Of a stretch of DNA of 64,000 nt, positions 51,219-59,674 are shown one piece after another. Made by a program: the position numbers and the translations under genes. Below the pieces are notes generated by a model. That model saw only the letters and a list, made by a program, of their open reading frames with translations. It was not told the origin of the DNA and did no database searches. The stretch comes from Chryseobacterium soli. GTDB taxonomy: Bacteria > Bacteroidota > Bacteroidia > Flavobacteriales > Weeksellaceae. The DNA is taken from contig NZ_JPRH01000003.1 in assembly GCF_000737705.1 (NCBI RefSeq), positions 186,001 through 250,000 of the forward strand. Direction: 5' to 3'. The stretch's first letter is position 1. Each line of letters begins with the position of its first letter.

Positions 51219-51587
51219 ATGAATATACGGATATTATTTTTGGTAGCTTTTTTAATTGTTTCATGTAAAGAGAAAAAACAAAAAGATATGAGAATTTTTG
51301 AGAATACAACAGAATTTATAGAAGTGCAGAATTCATCAGAAGTAACATTTGATCAAGCGAAAATGTTATTTCTCAAATATCATAATGAAAATGAATTTAA
51401 AGAATTAGATATACTTTTTTACTATTTTGAGAATGGGTACTATTATTTTGGATACAAAACAGATCCTACACATGATAAACAAAACAGGTCGTGGTATTTC
51501 TTGGAAGCAAAAGTGAATGCAAAAACAGGAGAAATCGTTAAGGAAGATAAACAAATTGAATGGACAGAAATAGAAAATGAAAAATAG
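51219..51587 (+). CDS. Lipoprotein, candidate immunity to the VgrG-linked effector
   Basis: A 122-residue lipoprotein (lipobox LIVSC, Cys16). The mature part (MRIFENTTEFIEVQNSSEVTFDQAKMLFLKYHNENEFKELDILFYYFENGYYYFGYK) is acidic and aromatic, with no enzyme motif. It begins 3 bp after the effector stop and shares its AT-rich composition, so both probably arrived as one toxin-immunity unit. The acidic character would suit binding to the Lys-rich toxin domain. The target compartment would be the periplasm. Confidence 0.7.
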   Translation: MNIRILFLVAFLIVSCKEKKQKDMRIFENTTEFIEVQNSSEVTFDQAKMLFLKYHNENEFKELDILFYYFENGYYYFGYKTDPTHDKQNRSWYFLEAKVNAKTGEIVKEDKQIEWTEIENEK

Positions 51588-51688
51588 GAAAATTATTATT
51601 TTTCTTGTAAGTGTAAAATAATTTAAATTTTCTGTAATGTAATATTTTGCTTTACAATTATTTATAATATAAATTTTAATCCAAAGTA

Positions 51689-51779
51689 GTAGAATTACTA
51701 CACGAAATCGTAGAACTACTACAAAAACTGAGAATTGTATTCTAAAACTTTTACAGGACAGGTAAGGCGTCTATATTTG
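51689..51779 (+). promoter_or_regulatory. Tandem 21-bp-period sites and promoter of tssD (copy 2)
   Basis: GTAGAATTACTACA (51689-51702) and GTAGAACTACTACA (51710-51723) are 21 bp apart; 48 bases later is TATATTTG (51772-51779), with TTTTA at 51749-51753 in the -33 area. Same architecture as at copies 1 and 3. Confidence 0.75.
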
Positions 51780-51831
51780 CTAAAGAATAAATCACCAAAC
51801 TATACAACAGTAACGATTAAAATTTACAATT

Positions 51832-52236
51832 ATGGCAGCAAATTCAAGAGGAATCTTAAAATTCAACGGCGGAGAAGGACAGAAATTATTAAAGCTGAAC
51901 TACAGTGTTTCAAGATCTACTGATGTATCAGGAAGAGTAGCATCAGACCCTTCCAATGCAATCATTAAACTTACCGTAGAAGCTACTGAGAAATCAGATA
52001 TTCTGGAAAGTTTATTAAATGGAAAATATAAGCCTACAAAAGGAGAAGTAACTTTCAATAAATCTCACGAAGAAGGAACATTGATTACTTTGAACTGGGA
52101 AAACGGATATGTTATTCAGCACGAAGTAGATTTCGATGCAATCGACAGCAACAATATGCTGATCAGCTTTATCATAAGCGCTGAAAAAATCAATTACGGT
52201 ACTGCTCCTTATGAAGGAATGTGGCCTACAGCGTAA
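51832..52236 (+). CDS. tssD: T6SSiii tube protein TssD (Hcp), copy 2
   Basis: A 134-residue TssD differing from copy 3 at only five positions by eye (GEV/GEI, LNW/LDW, KIN/KIT and the last two residues). Same start MAANSRGILKFNGGEGQKLL. Own regulated promoter and terminator. Different tube variants may carry different cargo in the lumen or provide gene dosage. Confidence 0.92.
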   Translation: MAANSRGILKFNGGEGQKLLKLNYSVSRSTDVSGRVASDPSNAIIKLTVEATEKSDILESLLNGKYKPTKGEVTFNKSHEEGTLITLNWENGYVIQHEVDFDAIDSNNMLISFIISAEKINYGTAPYEGMWPTA

Positions 52237-52272
52237 TAACTAAGTACAATCCCTAGTACCATGAATTAGTAT

Positions 52273-52305
52273 AATAGTGCATCCGTTAAGGTGCACTATT
52301 TTTTT
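52273..52305 (+). terminator. Terminator after tssD copy 2
   Basis: AATAGTGCA (52273-52281) pairs with TGCACTATT (52292-52300) and is followed by T residues to 52305. Confidence 0.85.
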
Positions 52306-52507
52306 GAAGTATAACTTTCAGAAAAATAAAGGGCTGAAATTTTCTTGAATATATATTTCAATACATGATCCGTTACGAAATAAAAAGCAGATTAAAATAT
52401 CTTAGTATTTCTCAGTCTGGTGTAAAAATGGAGTATTTTAAACACCTGTTAATTGTTTATAATATATTGATTTTTAATTAATTGTGAATATTTTTAAATC
52501 TAAAGTC

Positions 52508-52598
52508 GTAGAATTACTACAACAAATCGTAGAACTACTACAAAAACTGAGAATTGTATCGTAAAACTTTTACAGGACAAATAAGGGGTCTATATTTG
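52508..52598 (+). promoter_or_regulatory. Tandem 21-bp-period sites and promoter of tssD (copy 3)
   Basis: GTAGAATTACTACA (52508-52521) and GTAGAACTACTACA (52529-52542), 21 bp apart, then 48 bases to TATATTTG (52591-52598). Sites and spacing equal those of copy 2. Confidence 0.75.
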
Positions 52599-52649
52599 CT
52601 AAAGAATCAATCACCAAATCACAAAATATTAACGATTAAATTTACCATT

Positions 52650-53054
52650 ATGGCAGCAAATTCAAGAGGAATCTTAAAATTCAATGGCGGAGAAGGACAG
52701 AAATTATTAAAGCTGAATTACAGCGTTTCAAGATCTACCGATGTTTCAGGCAGAGTAGCATCCGATCCTTCCAATGCAATCATTAAACTTACCGTAGAAG
52801 CGACTGAAAAATCAGATATCCTGGAAAGTTTATTAAATGGAAAATACAAACCTACAAAAGGAGAAATAACATTCAATAAATCTCACGAAGAAGGAACTTT
52901 AATTACGTTGGACTGGGAAAACGGATACGTTATTCAGCATGAAGTAGACTTTGATGCAATCGACAGCAATAATATGCTGATCAGCTTTATCATAAGCGCA
53001 GAAAAAATTACCTACGGAACAGCTCCTTATGAAGGAATGTGGCCAGGTAAATAA
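52650..53054 (+). CDS. tssD: T6SSiii tube protein TssD (Hcp), copy 3
   Basis: A 134-residue TssD, almost identical to copy 2 and ending in WPGK. ATG 52650 is used, giving the same MAANSRG start as the other copies; the in-frame extension to 52554 lies in the promoter. It is the last T6SS gene of the window. A terminator follows. Confidence 0.92.
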   Translation: MAANSRGILKFNGGEGQKLLKLNYSVSRSTDVSGRVASDPSNAIIKLTVEATEKSDILESLLNGKYKPTKGEITFNKSHEEGTLITLDWENGYVIQHEVDFDAIDSNNMLISFIISAEKITYGTAPYEGMWPGK

Positions 53055-53090
53055 ATCTCGAAATCATCATCTTAGTAAAAATAAATTGGT

Positions 53091-53132
53091 ACAGAATAGT
53101 ATACTCACCCAAGTACACTATTCTGTTTTTTT
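53091..53132 (+). terminator. Terminator after tssD copy 3
   Basis: ACAGAATAGT (53091-53100) pairs with ACTATTCTGT (53117-53126), 16-base loop with a further weak stem (GTATAC-like), then a T run to 53132. Confidence 0.8.
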
Positions 53133-53360
53133 ATGGGTGAAACTGCCATTTATTAAAGAATGACTGAATATGTTGAACGATTCTATTTTATCTGATGATG
53201 CAGAGTAATCGTCAAGAGAAAAGAAAGTTTCCTGTAATGTAGAAAGAAATTATAATCAGCAGCAAAGAACCGTAGCCTCCTGTTAATGGCTTTTTGTAAC
53301 TAAATGCATTTCATTATGATTCTCAACCCAAAATGTAGAACAGAAATATTCCTATTTTCT

Positions 53361-53368
53361 TATCTTTG
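53361..53368 (+). promoter_or_regulatory. -7 promoter element of polA
   Basis: TATCTTTG matches TAnnTTTG and ends 15 bp before ATG 53384. This also rules out the in-frame TTG at 53366 as start, since it lies in the promoter. Confidence 0.55.
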
Positions 53369-53383
53369 TTCATTATAGAAAAT

Positions 53384-56215
53384 ATGGACGCAACACAAGA
53401 CAAAAGGTTGTTTCTCATCGATGCTTATGCGATGATCTTTAGAGGATATTATGCATTGATCAGAAACCCTAGACTTACCAGCAAAGGATTGGATACTTCT
53501 GCTATTTTTGGTTTTACCAATTCTTTGATTGAATTGATCAGGAGAGAAAAACCATCCCATCTGGCAGTAGTCTTTGATGTTGGAAAAGCAAGTGTAAGAA
53601 CAGATGATTTCGCAGCCTATAAAGCCAACAGAAGTGAAACTCCGGAAGCCATCAAAATTGCCATTCCTTATATTCATAAAATTTTGGAAGCCATGCATAT
53701 TCCTATTTTAGGAGTAGAAGGCTATGAAGCGGATGATGTTATAGGAACCATTGCCTGTAAAGCAGAAAAAGAAGGATATACCACATTCATGGTTACTCCG
53801 GATAAAGATTTTGCCCAATTGGTGACCGAGCATATTAAAATCTATAAACCGGGATTAAAAGGAGGGGATATAGAAATTCTCGGCGTAGAAGAAGTAAAAG
53901 CAAAATACGAGATTGAAGATCCTAAGCAGGTGATTGATTTCCTGGCAATGATGGGAGATGCGGTAGACAATATTCCCGGATTGGAGGGTGTTGGAGAAAA
54001 AACAGCAATGAAATTCCTGAAAGAATATGGAAGCATTGAAAATCTGCTGGCCAATACACATCAGCTAAAAGGAAAACTTAAAGAAAAAATAGAAGCTTCG
54101 GCAGAACGCGGTATTTTATCTAAAAAATTAGCAACCATTATTTGCGATGCCCCTGTAGAATTTCATCAGGAACAATATGACCTTGAAACTCCGGATTTTC
54201 AGAAAGCAAAAGAAGTTTTTGACGAAATAGAATTCAACAGATTATACGAAAATCTTTACAGAGCCTTTGCGGTGACGAAAGAAACAGTCGTAGTAAGTGA
54301 AGTGGAGGTCATCCAAACTCCAACCGCAACGGAGATCAAAGGAAAAACCATGCAGCTGGACCTTTTTGCCAACTTTGAAGAACTGGATCAGGCAACTTCT
54401 ACAAAATCAACCATTGAACAGAACGACCATCTGTATCAGTTTGTAGATAATCCCAGGGCTCAGAAGATCTTGGTTAATAATTTACTGAAGCAAAAAGCAG
54501 TCTGTTTTGATACCGAAACCACTTCCTTAAATGAATTGGAAGCTGAGCTGGTAGGAATGAGCTTTTCTTATAAAAAAGGACTCGCGTACTATATTCCTCT
54601 TTCAGAAGATAAGGGCGAAGTGTTGCAGACGCTTGAAATTTTCAGACCGTTTTTCGAAAAAGAAGACCTTCTGAAAATTGCCCACAATTTAAAATTCGAT
54701 TATAAAATCCTGAAACAATATGACATTACCGTAAAAGGAGCAATGTTCGACACCATGATTGCCCACTACCTGCTGAATCCGGACGGAAGGCACGGAATGG
54801 ATTATCTTTCAGAAGTGTATTTAAATTATAAACCGGTTTCCATTGAGACAATCATCGGGAAAAAAGGAAAAAACCGGGGGACGTTTAGAGATGCTGATCT
54901 AAGAACACAGACCGATTATGCAGCAGAAGATGCTGATATCACTTTTCAGCTATACGAATTGTTTGCCCCGCAACTAAAAATAGAAAATTTAGAAGACCTC
55001 TTCTTCAATATAGAAATGCCTCTGATGGAGGTATTGGCTAAAATGGAGCTGGAAGGAATTTCTCTGGATGAAAAATGGCTGGCCCAGGAAAGTATCGATC
55101 TTGAAAATGATCTCAGACAGCTGGAATCAAAAATATTTGAAATTTCCGGAGAAGAATTCAATATGAATTCACCCAAGCAGTTAGGTGAAATCCTGTTTGA
55201 AAAAATGCAGCTGGATCCTAAAGCTAAAAAAACCAAAACCGGACAATACGCGACTTCGGAAGATGTTCTTCAGAAGCTGTCGTCCAAACACGAGATCATC
55301 AAGCATATCCTGGAATACAGAACTTATCAGAAGCTGAAATCAACGTATGTAGATGCATTGCCTTCACAGATTGATAAGTCAGACAGCCGTGTGCATACCA
55401 ATTTCTCACAGACAACAGCCGCAACAGGCCGTTTGGCAAGTGTGAACCCCAATCTGCAGAACATTCCGATCAGAACACTGAGAGGTCAGCAGATCCGTGG
55501 AGCTTTTGTTTCGGGAGAAGGTAAAAAGATCATTTCTGCCGATTACTCGCAGATCGAACTTCGTCTGATCGCTGAAATTTCAGGAGAAGAAAATATGATC
55601 AAAGCTTTCCAGGATGGTGAAGATATTCATGCATCTACTGCTGCAAAACTATTTAAAATTCCGTTGGAAGAAGTTTCTAAAACCCAGAGAGGACAGGCTA
55701 AAACGGTTAACTTCGGAATCATTTATGGTCAGGGCGCTTTTGCTCTGGCAGAACAGACCGGAATGTCCAGAACAGAAGCCAAACAGATGATCGAAGCTTA
55801 TTTCGAAACCTATCCGAAATTAAAAGAATATATGGCTGCCCAGGTGAGCAAAGCCCGTGAACAAGGCTATGTAGAAACTATCTTAGGAAGAAAGCGTCAT
55901 TTAAAAGATATCAATTCCAATAATTTCGTAGTACGGGGACATGCAGAAAGGAATGCCGTAAATGCTCCTGTTCAGGGAAGTGCTGCGGATGTTGTGAAGC
56001 TGGCGATGATTAAAATTGATAAAGAACTGGATGCACAGAATCTTAAAACAAAAATGCTCCTTCAGGTACATGACGAGTTGATTTTTGAAGCTCCTGCTGA
56101 TGAGGTGGAAGCTGCTTCAAAACTGATCAAAACCGAAATGGAAAGAGCACTCGAAACACAAGTTCCATTACTGGTAGAAGTTGGAGTAGGGAAGAACTGG
56201 CTGGAAGCACATTAA
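53384..56215 (+). CDS. polA: DNA polymerase I
   Basis: A 943-residue family A polymerase for Okazaki-fragment processing and repair. 5'-nuclease domain (about 1-310: FLIDAYAMIFRGYYAL, VEGYEADDVIGTIA, GDAVDNIPGLEGVGEKTA), 3'-5' exonuclease domain (about 360-540: CFDTETTSLNELE has the catalytic DxE, so proofreading is likely active), and polymerase domain (TAATGRLASVNPNLQNIPIR, SADYSQIELRLIAEISGEE, RGQAKTVNFGIIYGQG, LLQVHDELIFEAP). Full length, nothing missing. Monocistronic with its own promoter and terminator. Confidence 0.97.
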   Translation: MDATQDKRLFLIDAYAMIFRGYYALIRNPRLTSKGLDTSAIFGFTNSLIELIRREKPSHLAVVFDVGKASVRTDDFAAYKANRSETPEAIKIAIPYIHKILEAMHIPILGVEGYEADDVIGTIACKAEKEGYTTFMVTPDKDFAQLVTEHIKIYKPGLKGGDIEILGVEEVKAKYEIEDPKQVIDFLAMMGDAVDNIPGLEGVGEKTAMKFLKEYGSIENLLANTHQLKGKLKEKIEASAERGILSKKLATIICDAPVEFHQEQYDLETPDFQKAKEVFDEIEFNRLYENLYRAFAVTKETVVVSEVEVIQTPTATEIKGKTMQLDLFANFEELDQATSTKSTIEQNDHLYQFVDNPRAQKILVNNLLKQKAVCFDTETTSLNELEAELVGMSFSYKKGLAYYIPLSEDKGEVLQTLEIFRPFFEKEDLLKIAHNLKFDYKILKQYDITVKGAMFDTMIAHYLLNPDGRHGMDYLSEVYLNYKPVSIETIIGKKGKNRGTFRDADLRTQTDYAAEDADITFQLYELFAPQLKIENLEDLFFNIEMPLMEVLAKMELEGISLDEKWLAQESIDLENDLRQLESKIFEISGEEFNMNSPKQLGEILFEKMQLDPKAKKTKTGQYATSEDVLQKLSSKHEIIKHILEYRTYQKLKSTYVDALPSQIDKSDSRVHTNFSQTTAATGRLASVNPNLQNIPIRTLRGQQIRGAFVSGEGKKIISADYSQIELRLIAEISGEENMIKAFQDGEDIHASTAAKLFKIPLEEVSKTQRGQAKTVNFGIIYGQGAFALAEQTGMSRTEAKQMIEAYFETYPKLKEYMAAQVSKAREQGYVETILGRKRHLKDINSNNFVVRGHAERNAVNAPVQGSAADVVKLAMIKIDKELDAQNLKTKMLLQVHDELIFEAPADEVEAASKLIKTEMERALETQVPLLVEVGVGKNWLEAH

Positions 56216-56248
56216 TTCTGGTTTCCATATTTCTTTATGTAAAAATAT

Positions 56249-56278
56249 AAACTTCCGCCCTTGGGCGGAGTTTTTTTT
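56249..56278 (+). terminator. Terminator after polA
   Basis: A GC-rich stem TCCGCCC/GGGCGGA with a short apex followed by eight T residues (56271-56278). Confidence 0.85.
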
Positions 56279-56360
56279 ATAAAGGTTATTTAACAAAATG
56301 TTATTTTTTGCCAATACAATAGTATAACAATTGACTTAATAAAGATATTAAAGACTAAAA

Positions 56361-56384
56361 AAGAAGACTAGTTTTAGTCTTCTT
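56361..56384 (-). terminator. Terminator of the secreted hypothetical gene (minus strand)
   Basis: AAGAAGACTA (56361-56370) and TAGTCTTCTT (56375-56384), perfect 10-bp stem with GTTT loop. On the minus strand it is followed by TTTTTTAG. Confidence 0.75.
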
Positions 56385-56407
56385 ATCTTCATAATTTGTG
56401 TGATATC

Positions 56408-56992
56408 TTATTGGTCATTCTTAATCATTTCTTTTATCACCTCTATTGAGCGTTGGAACTGTTCTTCATTGTCCGGATAATAAACAAGAGTTATTTCCAA
56501 GTCTAAATAAAGCCTTCCGGGCTTTCTGGAAAGTGTTTCATTATTTCCCCTTACAGAACCTGTAGTTGTAATTTGTGAATGTGTGGTGACAATTTTCTTA
56601 TAATATTTTTCATAATCATTTCTCATTTGATTGATTTTACCTTCGTATTTGTCTTTCTTACCTGCCTGAGCTGCCATTTCCTGTAGCTCACTGAACTTGC
56701 TGTCAATAGTTGAAGTATTTAATATGGCTGTGTTAGATGGAGTCTGATCAAATGTATAGCTTGCACGCTGCCTTTTAGATACTATGATAGGTTTAAATTC
56801 TAAGATCTGCCAGCCACTTGGTGCTGCATATATATTGTTGATCCCTTTTTTTCCGTTCCAGCCTACATCAATTCTGCAGACTGTAATCACTACTTTTTTG
56901 GTTTCTCCAATGAGTGGTATAGCATCAGAGGCTTGGCCAAATGAAAAAGAATTAATTAGTAAAAATAAGATTGTGAAAAGCAGATTTTTCAT
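56408..56992 (-). CDS. Secreted hypothetical protein
   Basis: A 194-residue protein with a signal peptide (MKNLLFTILFLLINSFSFGQ). The mature chain includes VVITVCRIDVGWNGKKGINNIYAAPSGWQILEFKPIIVSKR, a Lys-rich helical stretch (ELQEMAAQAGKKDKYEGKINQMRNDYEKYYKK) and a C-terminal beta segment (GRLYLDLEITLVYYPDNEEQFQRSIEVIKEMI). No family recognised. ATG 56992 gives a proper signal peptide; an upstream in-frame ATG at 57046 would add 18 hydrophilic residues. Monocistronic. Confidence 0.65.
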   Translation of the reverse strand: MKNLLFTILFLLINSFSFGQASDAIPLIGETKKVVITVCRIDVGWNGKKGINNIYAAPSGWQILEFKPIIVSKRQRASYTFDQTPSNTAILNTSTIDSKFSELQEMAAQAGKKDKYEGKINQMRNDYEKYYKKIVTTHSQITTTGSVRGNNETLSRKPGRLYLDLEITLVYYPDNEEQFQRSIEVIKEMIKNDQ

Positions 56993-57179
56993 TACTAAAT
57001 TACTGCTTTGTGTTGCATTTTTCTGTTTTGTTTCAAAAGTTTTCATGGCTGTAAGTTTTATAGATTATAAATTGTATAATATATTCATCATGAATACATA
57101 ACAAAGGTTATAAAATATAAGTTTTCAGTCAATTACCCTTTTGTGTAATTTTCAAAGGCTTAAAAACGGGATAAAATGA

Positions 57180-57920
57180 TTATTCAACATCTACAGAACC
57201 GTAAACCTTCCGTATAATGTTGTCCGGAGAAGCACTTTCAAACCGGTAATTTTCTTTTTTCAGATAGAATGTTTTAGAAGTTGTAGGCGCATCTTCTTCC
57301 ATGGTATGGGTAACTTCCTGTACAAATTTACCTTTCATAGGTTCATAATACAAAGCCTGATGGCTTCCTGCTCCCATATTGTAGGTTTCAATGTAAGTAA
57401 GGACAAGAGTATTGTTGAGGTATTTAAATGTACAGAACAGATTTCCGTTAGGCCCGATGTCGTATAAATTGATATGGAGTTCTCCTTTTTCGATGCTGAT
57501 GTCTTCCGGATCATGCATTTTGTAGCCATCACCATTGTATTCATCAGGAAACGCCTTTGTTGAAACTTTATCCAGTTTGTAGGTGGTATCGGGATTTTTT
57601 AAGATCACTAAAATCGTACGGCCAGCTAAGGTGTCTGCTTTTTTTCTTACTACCAGTGCCAGATCGGGAAGTCCGTCCTGGTTGAGATCCCCTTCTGCTT
57701 CGTATTGTATTTCATAACTACCAGAAACAAAATCAGAAGCTTTTTTACCCGTTGCCGGGAATCCGGAAATCTGTTCCGCGGCCTCCTGGATTGGTGGAGT
57801 CTGTGGTGTGGTTGTATTGGTAATCGTATCAGTTTTTGGATGCGATCCATTTGTTTCATTTTTATGACATGAATAGGCTGTAAGAAAGCATACAACGAAT
57901 AAAGTAATAATTTTTTTCAA
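57180..57920 (-). CDS. Lipoprotein with FG-GAP-like segment
   Basis: A 246-residue lipoprotein (lipobox TAYSC, Cys18), a Thr/Pro-rich spacer (KTDTITNTTTPQTPPIQEAAE) and a beta-rich domain with EGDLNQDGLPDLALVVRKK, the DxNxDGxxDL calcium loop used in FG-GAP/VCBS proteins. Function unknown. It is the third gene of an operon with the membrane protein (6-bp gap) and the ParB-like gene. Confidence 0.72.
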   Translation of the reverse strand: MKKIITLFVVCFLTAYSCHKNETNGSHPKTDTITNTTTPQTPPIQEAAEQISGFPATGKKASDFVSGSYEIQYEAEGDLNQDGLPDLALVVRKKADTLAGRTILVILKNPDTTYKLDKVSTKAFPDEYNGDGYKMHDPEDISIEKGELHINLYDIGPNGNLFCTFKYLNNTLVLTYIETYNMGAGSHQALYYEPMKGKFVQEVTHTMEEDAPTTSKTFYLKKENYRFESASPDNIIRKVYGSVDVE

Positions 57921-57926
57921 GGGTAT

Positions 57927-58469
57927 TTATATGGTGGTTTTTACAAATGTAGTTTTTATTTCGCGGAAATAGAGAAGGAAAATAGAAACACAGCTCAGGA
58001 TAATAACCGGTAAAAAAGATAAGTAAGCCGTAATATAAAGTTCTTCCCTGAAAAGATACGTGCTCCAGGAAGATTCTCTTTCAACAAACAGAGTATAGTT
58101 CCAGAAAAACCATACGGAAGCTATGATGATGAAGCTTGCAGCTGCTTTGATAAAAAGGTTTTTAATTAAAGAAAGCAGAGAAAACAGCAGCGTTAAAAAT
58201 ATCCCGGTCATCAATGCTATTAAAAATGCATCCTCAAAGAAACTGCATTCTAAACAGCTGCTGGAAGTATGGTCCGACAGTTGTCCCATCGACCAGTAGA
58301 GTTCCATAAAAGTAGCCGGGAATAGAATAACTAAAGTTAGCAGGCTTCTTTTTAACCACTTGGAAATAGATTGTATTGAGGGAAATTGTGTTTTTTTCAA
58401 AAGCTTTACTATTGTAAAAAGGAATATTGTTTTTTTATTATTCTTATAATCAATCAGATATTTCAACAT
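57927..58469 (-). CDS. Four-helix membrane protein of unknown function
   Basis: A 180-residue protein with hydrophobic helices at about 43-60, 80-105, 112-132 and 145-170. Between the first two there are four polar residues and two Cys (SSSCLECSFFEDA), a CxxC pair on one face. No family recognised. Its start overlaps the ParB-like stop by one base (TAATG). Confidence 0.65.
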   Translation of the reverse strand: MLKYLIDYKNNKKTIFLFTIVKLLKKTQFPSIQSISKWLKRSLLTLVILFPATFMELYWSMGQLSDHTSSSCLECSFFEDAFLIALMTGIFLTLLFSLLSLIKNLFIKAAASFIIIASVWFFWNYTLFVERESSWSTYLFREELYITAYLSFLPVIILSCVSIFLLYFREIKTTFVKTTI

Positions 58470-59464
58470 TATTCATCCTGAGAACGATAATGAATGATCA
58501 GATTTTTAATCCAGTGGTTGATTTCAGCTTCATGAGTCACTATAATTTGATTCCACCTAACGTGCATTTGAAGTGAACATTCATACATTTTGACACCTTG
58601 CTGGGATAGATGGATGTTCTTTTTAAGATTGTCCATCCTTTCATCCAGCCATGCTGTATTTTTATATTTTACAAAGACAGGGTTAAGGTAATAACTGATC
58701 TTTTTTTCATTCTGAAGGATTCTGTCAATGACAGCTGTCAGTTCAGGTTTAGCTAAAAAATCTAATGATTCAGGCAGATTGATAGAAATGAGATGTTCAA
58801 ATTCATGATTCGTCAGCAAAGGATAGATAAGATCCATCATTTCCGGAATAGAAATAGATTCGATGTTTTCAGTCGTGATAAAAACTGTGGGAACATCTAT
58901 TCCAAGGGCAGTATAGGCTTCTATTTTATGATGTCCGTCCAATACATAGTGACGCAAACTTTTGGGATTGCTGAAAACAATAGCTTTTGGCCGTGCACCA
59001 TCCTGTATCATTTTCTTATAAAAGTCCACGCGATCTGTATTAATCTGGTTGTAATGAAGGGTGTAAAATATTTCATATTCACTATAAGGATAAAGACTGC
59101 CATAGAATACCTTTTTTGAAGGATCCCCGTCATAGTGAAAGATATGGTATTTGTGGAATTTTGTTTTCTGCAGGTCAATATCTCCAAAACGGATTTCATA
59201 GTCGCCATTGGCAAAAAGATCCATAAAATCAGGGATACTGCTTAGAATTTGATCTTCGCTGCCCTGCAGCAGAAAGTGATCAATGGTATTAGTAAAGTTT
59301 TTTTTCTCTTCCTGGGTATGAGCCGAAGCCGAAAAATATTCGCCGATACTTCCCTGGAAATCAGGCCAGATTGCCAAAGCAGGTCTTTGTATCATTAAAC
59401 ATTCAACCATACCGGATGCAATGATCCGGATAATACCTTGTCCGTTGTTTATGTTAATATTCAT
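58469..59464 (-). CDS. ParB/sulfiredoxin-like domain protein
   Basis: A 331-residue protein. The central segment PKAIVFSNPKSLRHYVLDGHHKIEAYTALGIDVPTVFIT resembles the ParB/Srx nucleotide-binding core (YxLDGHHRxxAxxxLG). The remainder is helical and not recognised. It is first of a three-gene operon with the membrane protein and the lipoprotein. Function unknown. Neighbouring Imm22 and the hairpin at 59573 mark an accessory context. Confidence 0.6.
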   Translation of the reverse strand: MNININNGQGIIRIIASGMVECLMIQRPALAIWPDFQGSIGEYFSASAHTQEEKKNFTNTIDHFLLQGSEDQILSSIPDFMDLFANGDYEIRFGDIDLQKTKFHKYHIFHYDGDPSKKVFYGSLYPYSEYEIFYTLHYNQINTDRVDFYKKMIQDGARPKAIVFSNPKSLRHYVLDGHHKIEAYTALGIDVPTVFITTENIESISIPEMMDLIYPLLTNHEFEHLISINLPESLDFLAKPELTAVIDRILQNEKKISYYLNPVFVKYKNTAWLDERMDNLKKNIHLSQQGVKMYECSLQMHVRWNQIIVTHEAEINHWIKNLIIHYRSQDE

Positions 59465-59572
59465 GGAATAGAAGTGATGTTTTTATTTAAAATGATCATG
59501 AGGAAGGGCGTTGCGCAATAGATGGTTTTATGGCTTTAAGGAAATCATCTTTATGCGTAATTTGTTTCTGAT

Positions 59573-59616
59573 TTCCGGTGCAATGAATGATAAAATTAGT
59601 ATTCATTGCACCGGAA
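59573..59616. repeat. Perfect 16-bp inverted repeat
   Basis: TTCCGGTGCAATGAAT (59573-59588) and ATTCATTGCACCGGAA (59601-59616), without mismatch, around the 12-base loop GATAAAATTAGT. Neither side has a T run, so it is not a standard terminator. It lies between the Imm22-like stop and the ParB-like start, 108 bp before the latter. Confidence 0.8.
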
Positions 59617-59674
59617 TTCAATGAGATAGCCAACATTTATTAATAACAATAAAAGTTTTTAGCTCCTAAATATA

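Larger units (their letters stand above)
52237..52649. other. Intergenic region between tssD copies 2 and 3
   Basis: Holds the tssD2 terminator, about 200 bp of AT-rich DNA with no recognised feature, then the tandem-site promoter of copy 3. The final 150 bp are nearly the same as the region before copy 2, so the duplication that made copy 3 included its promoter. Confidence 0.7.
53055..53383. other. Intergenic region between tssD copy 3 and polA
   Basis: 329 bp with the tssD3 terminator at the left and the polA promoter element at the right. Between about 53135 and 53350 I see no open frame, repeat or site of note. It marks the boundary between the T6SS cluster and housekeeping DNA. Confidence 0.6.

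Noticed and set aside
44386..52408. Shared 12-mer ATATCTTAGTAT upstream of clpV (44386) and after tssD copy 2 (52397)
   Set aside because: AT-rich, without shared flanks or constant distance to a promoter. Chance match is likely.
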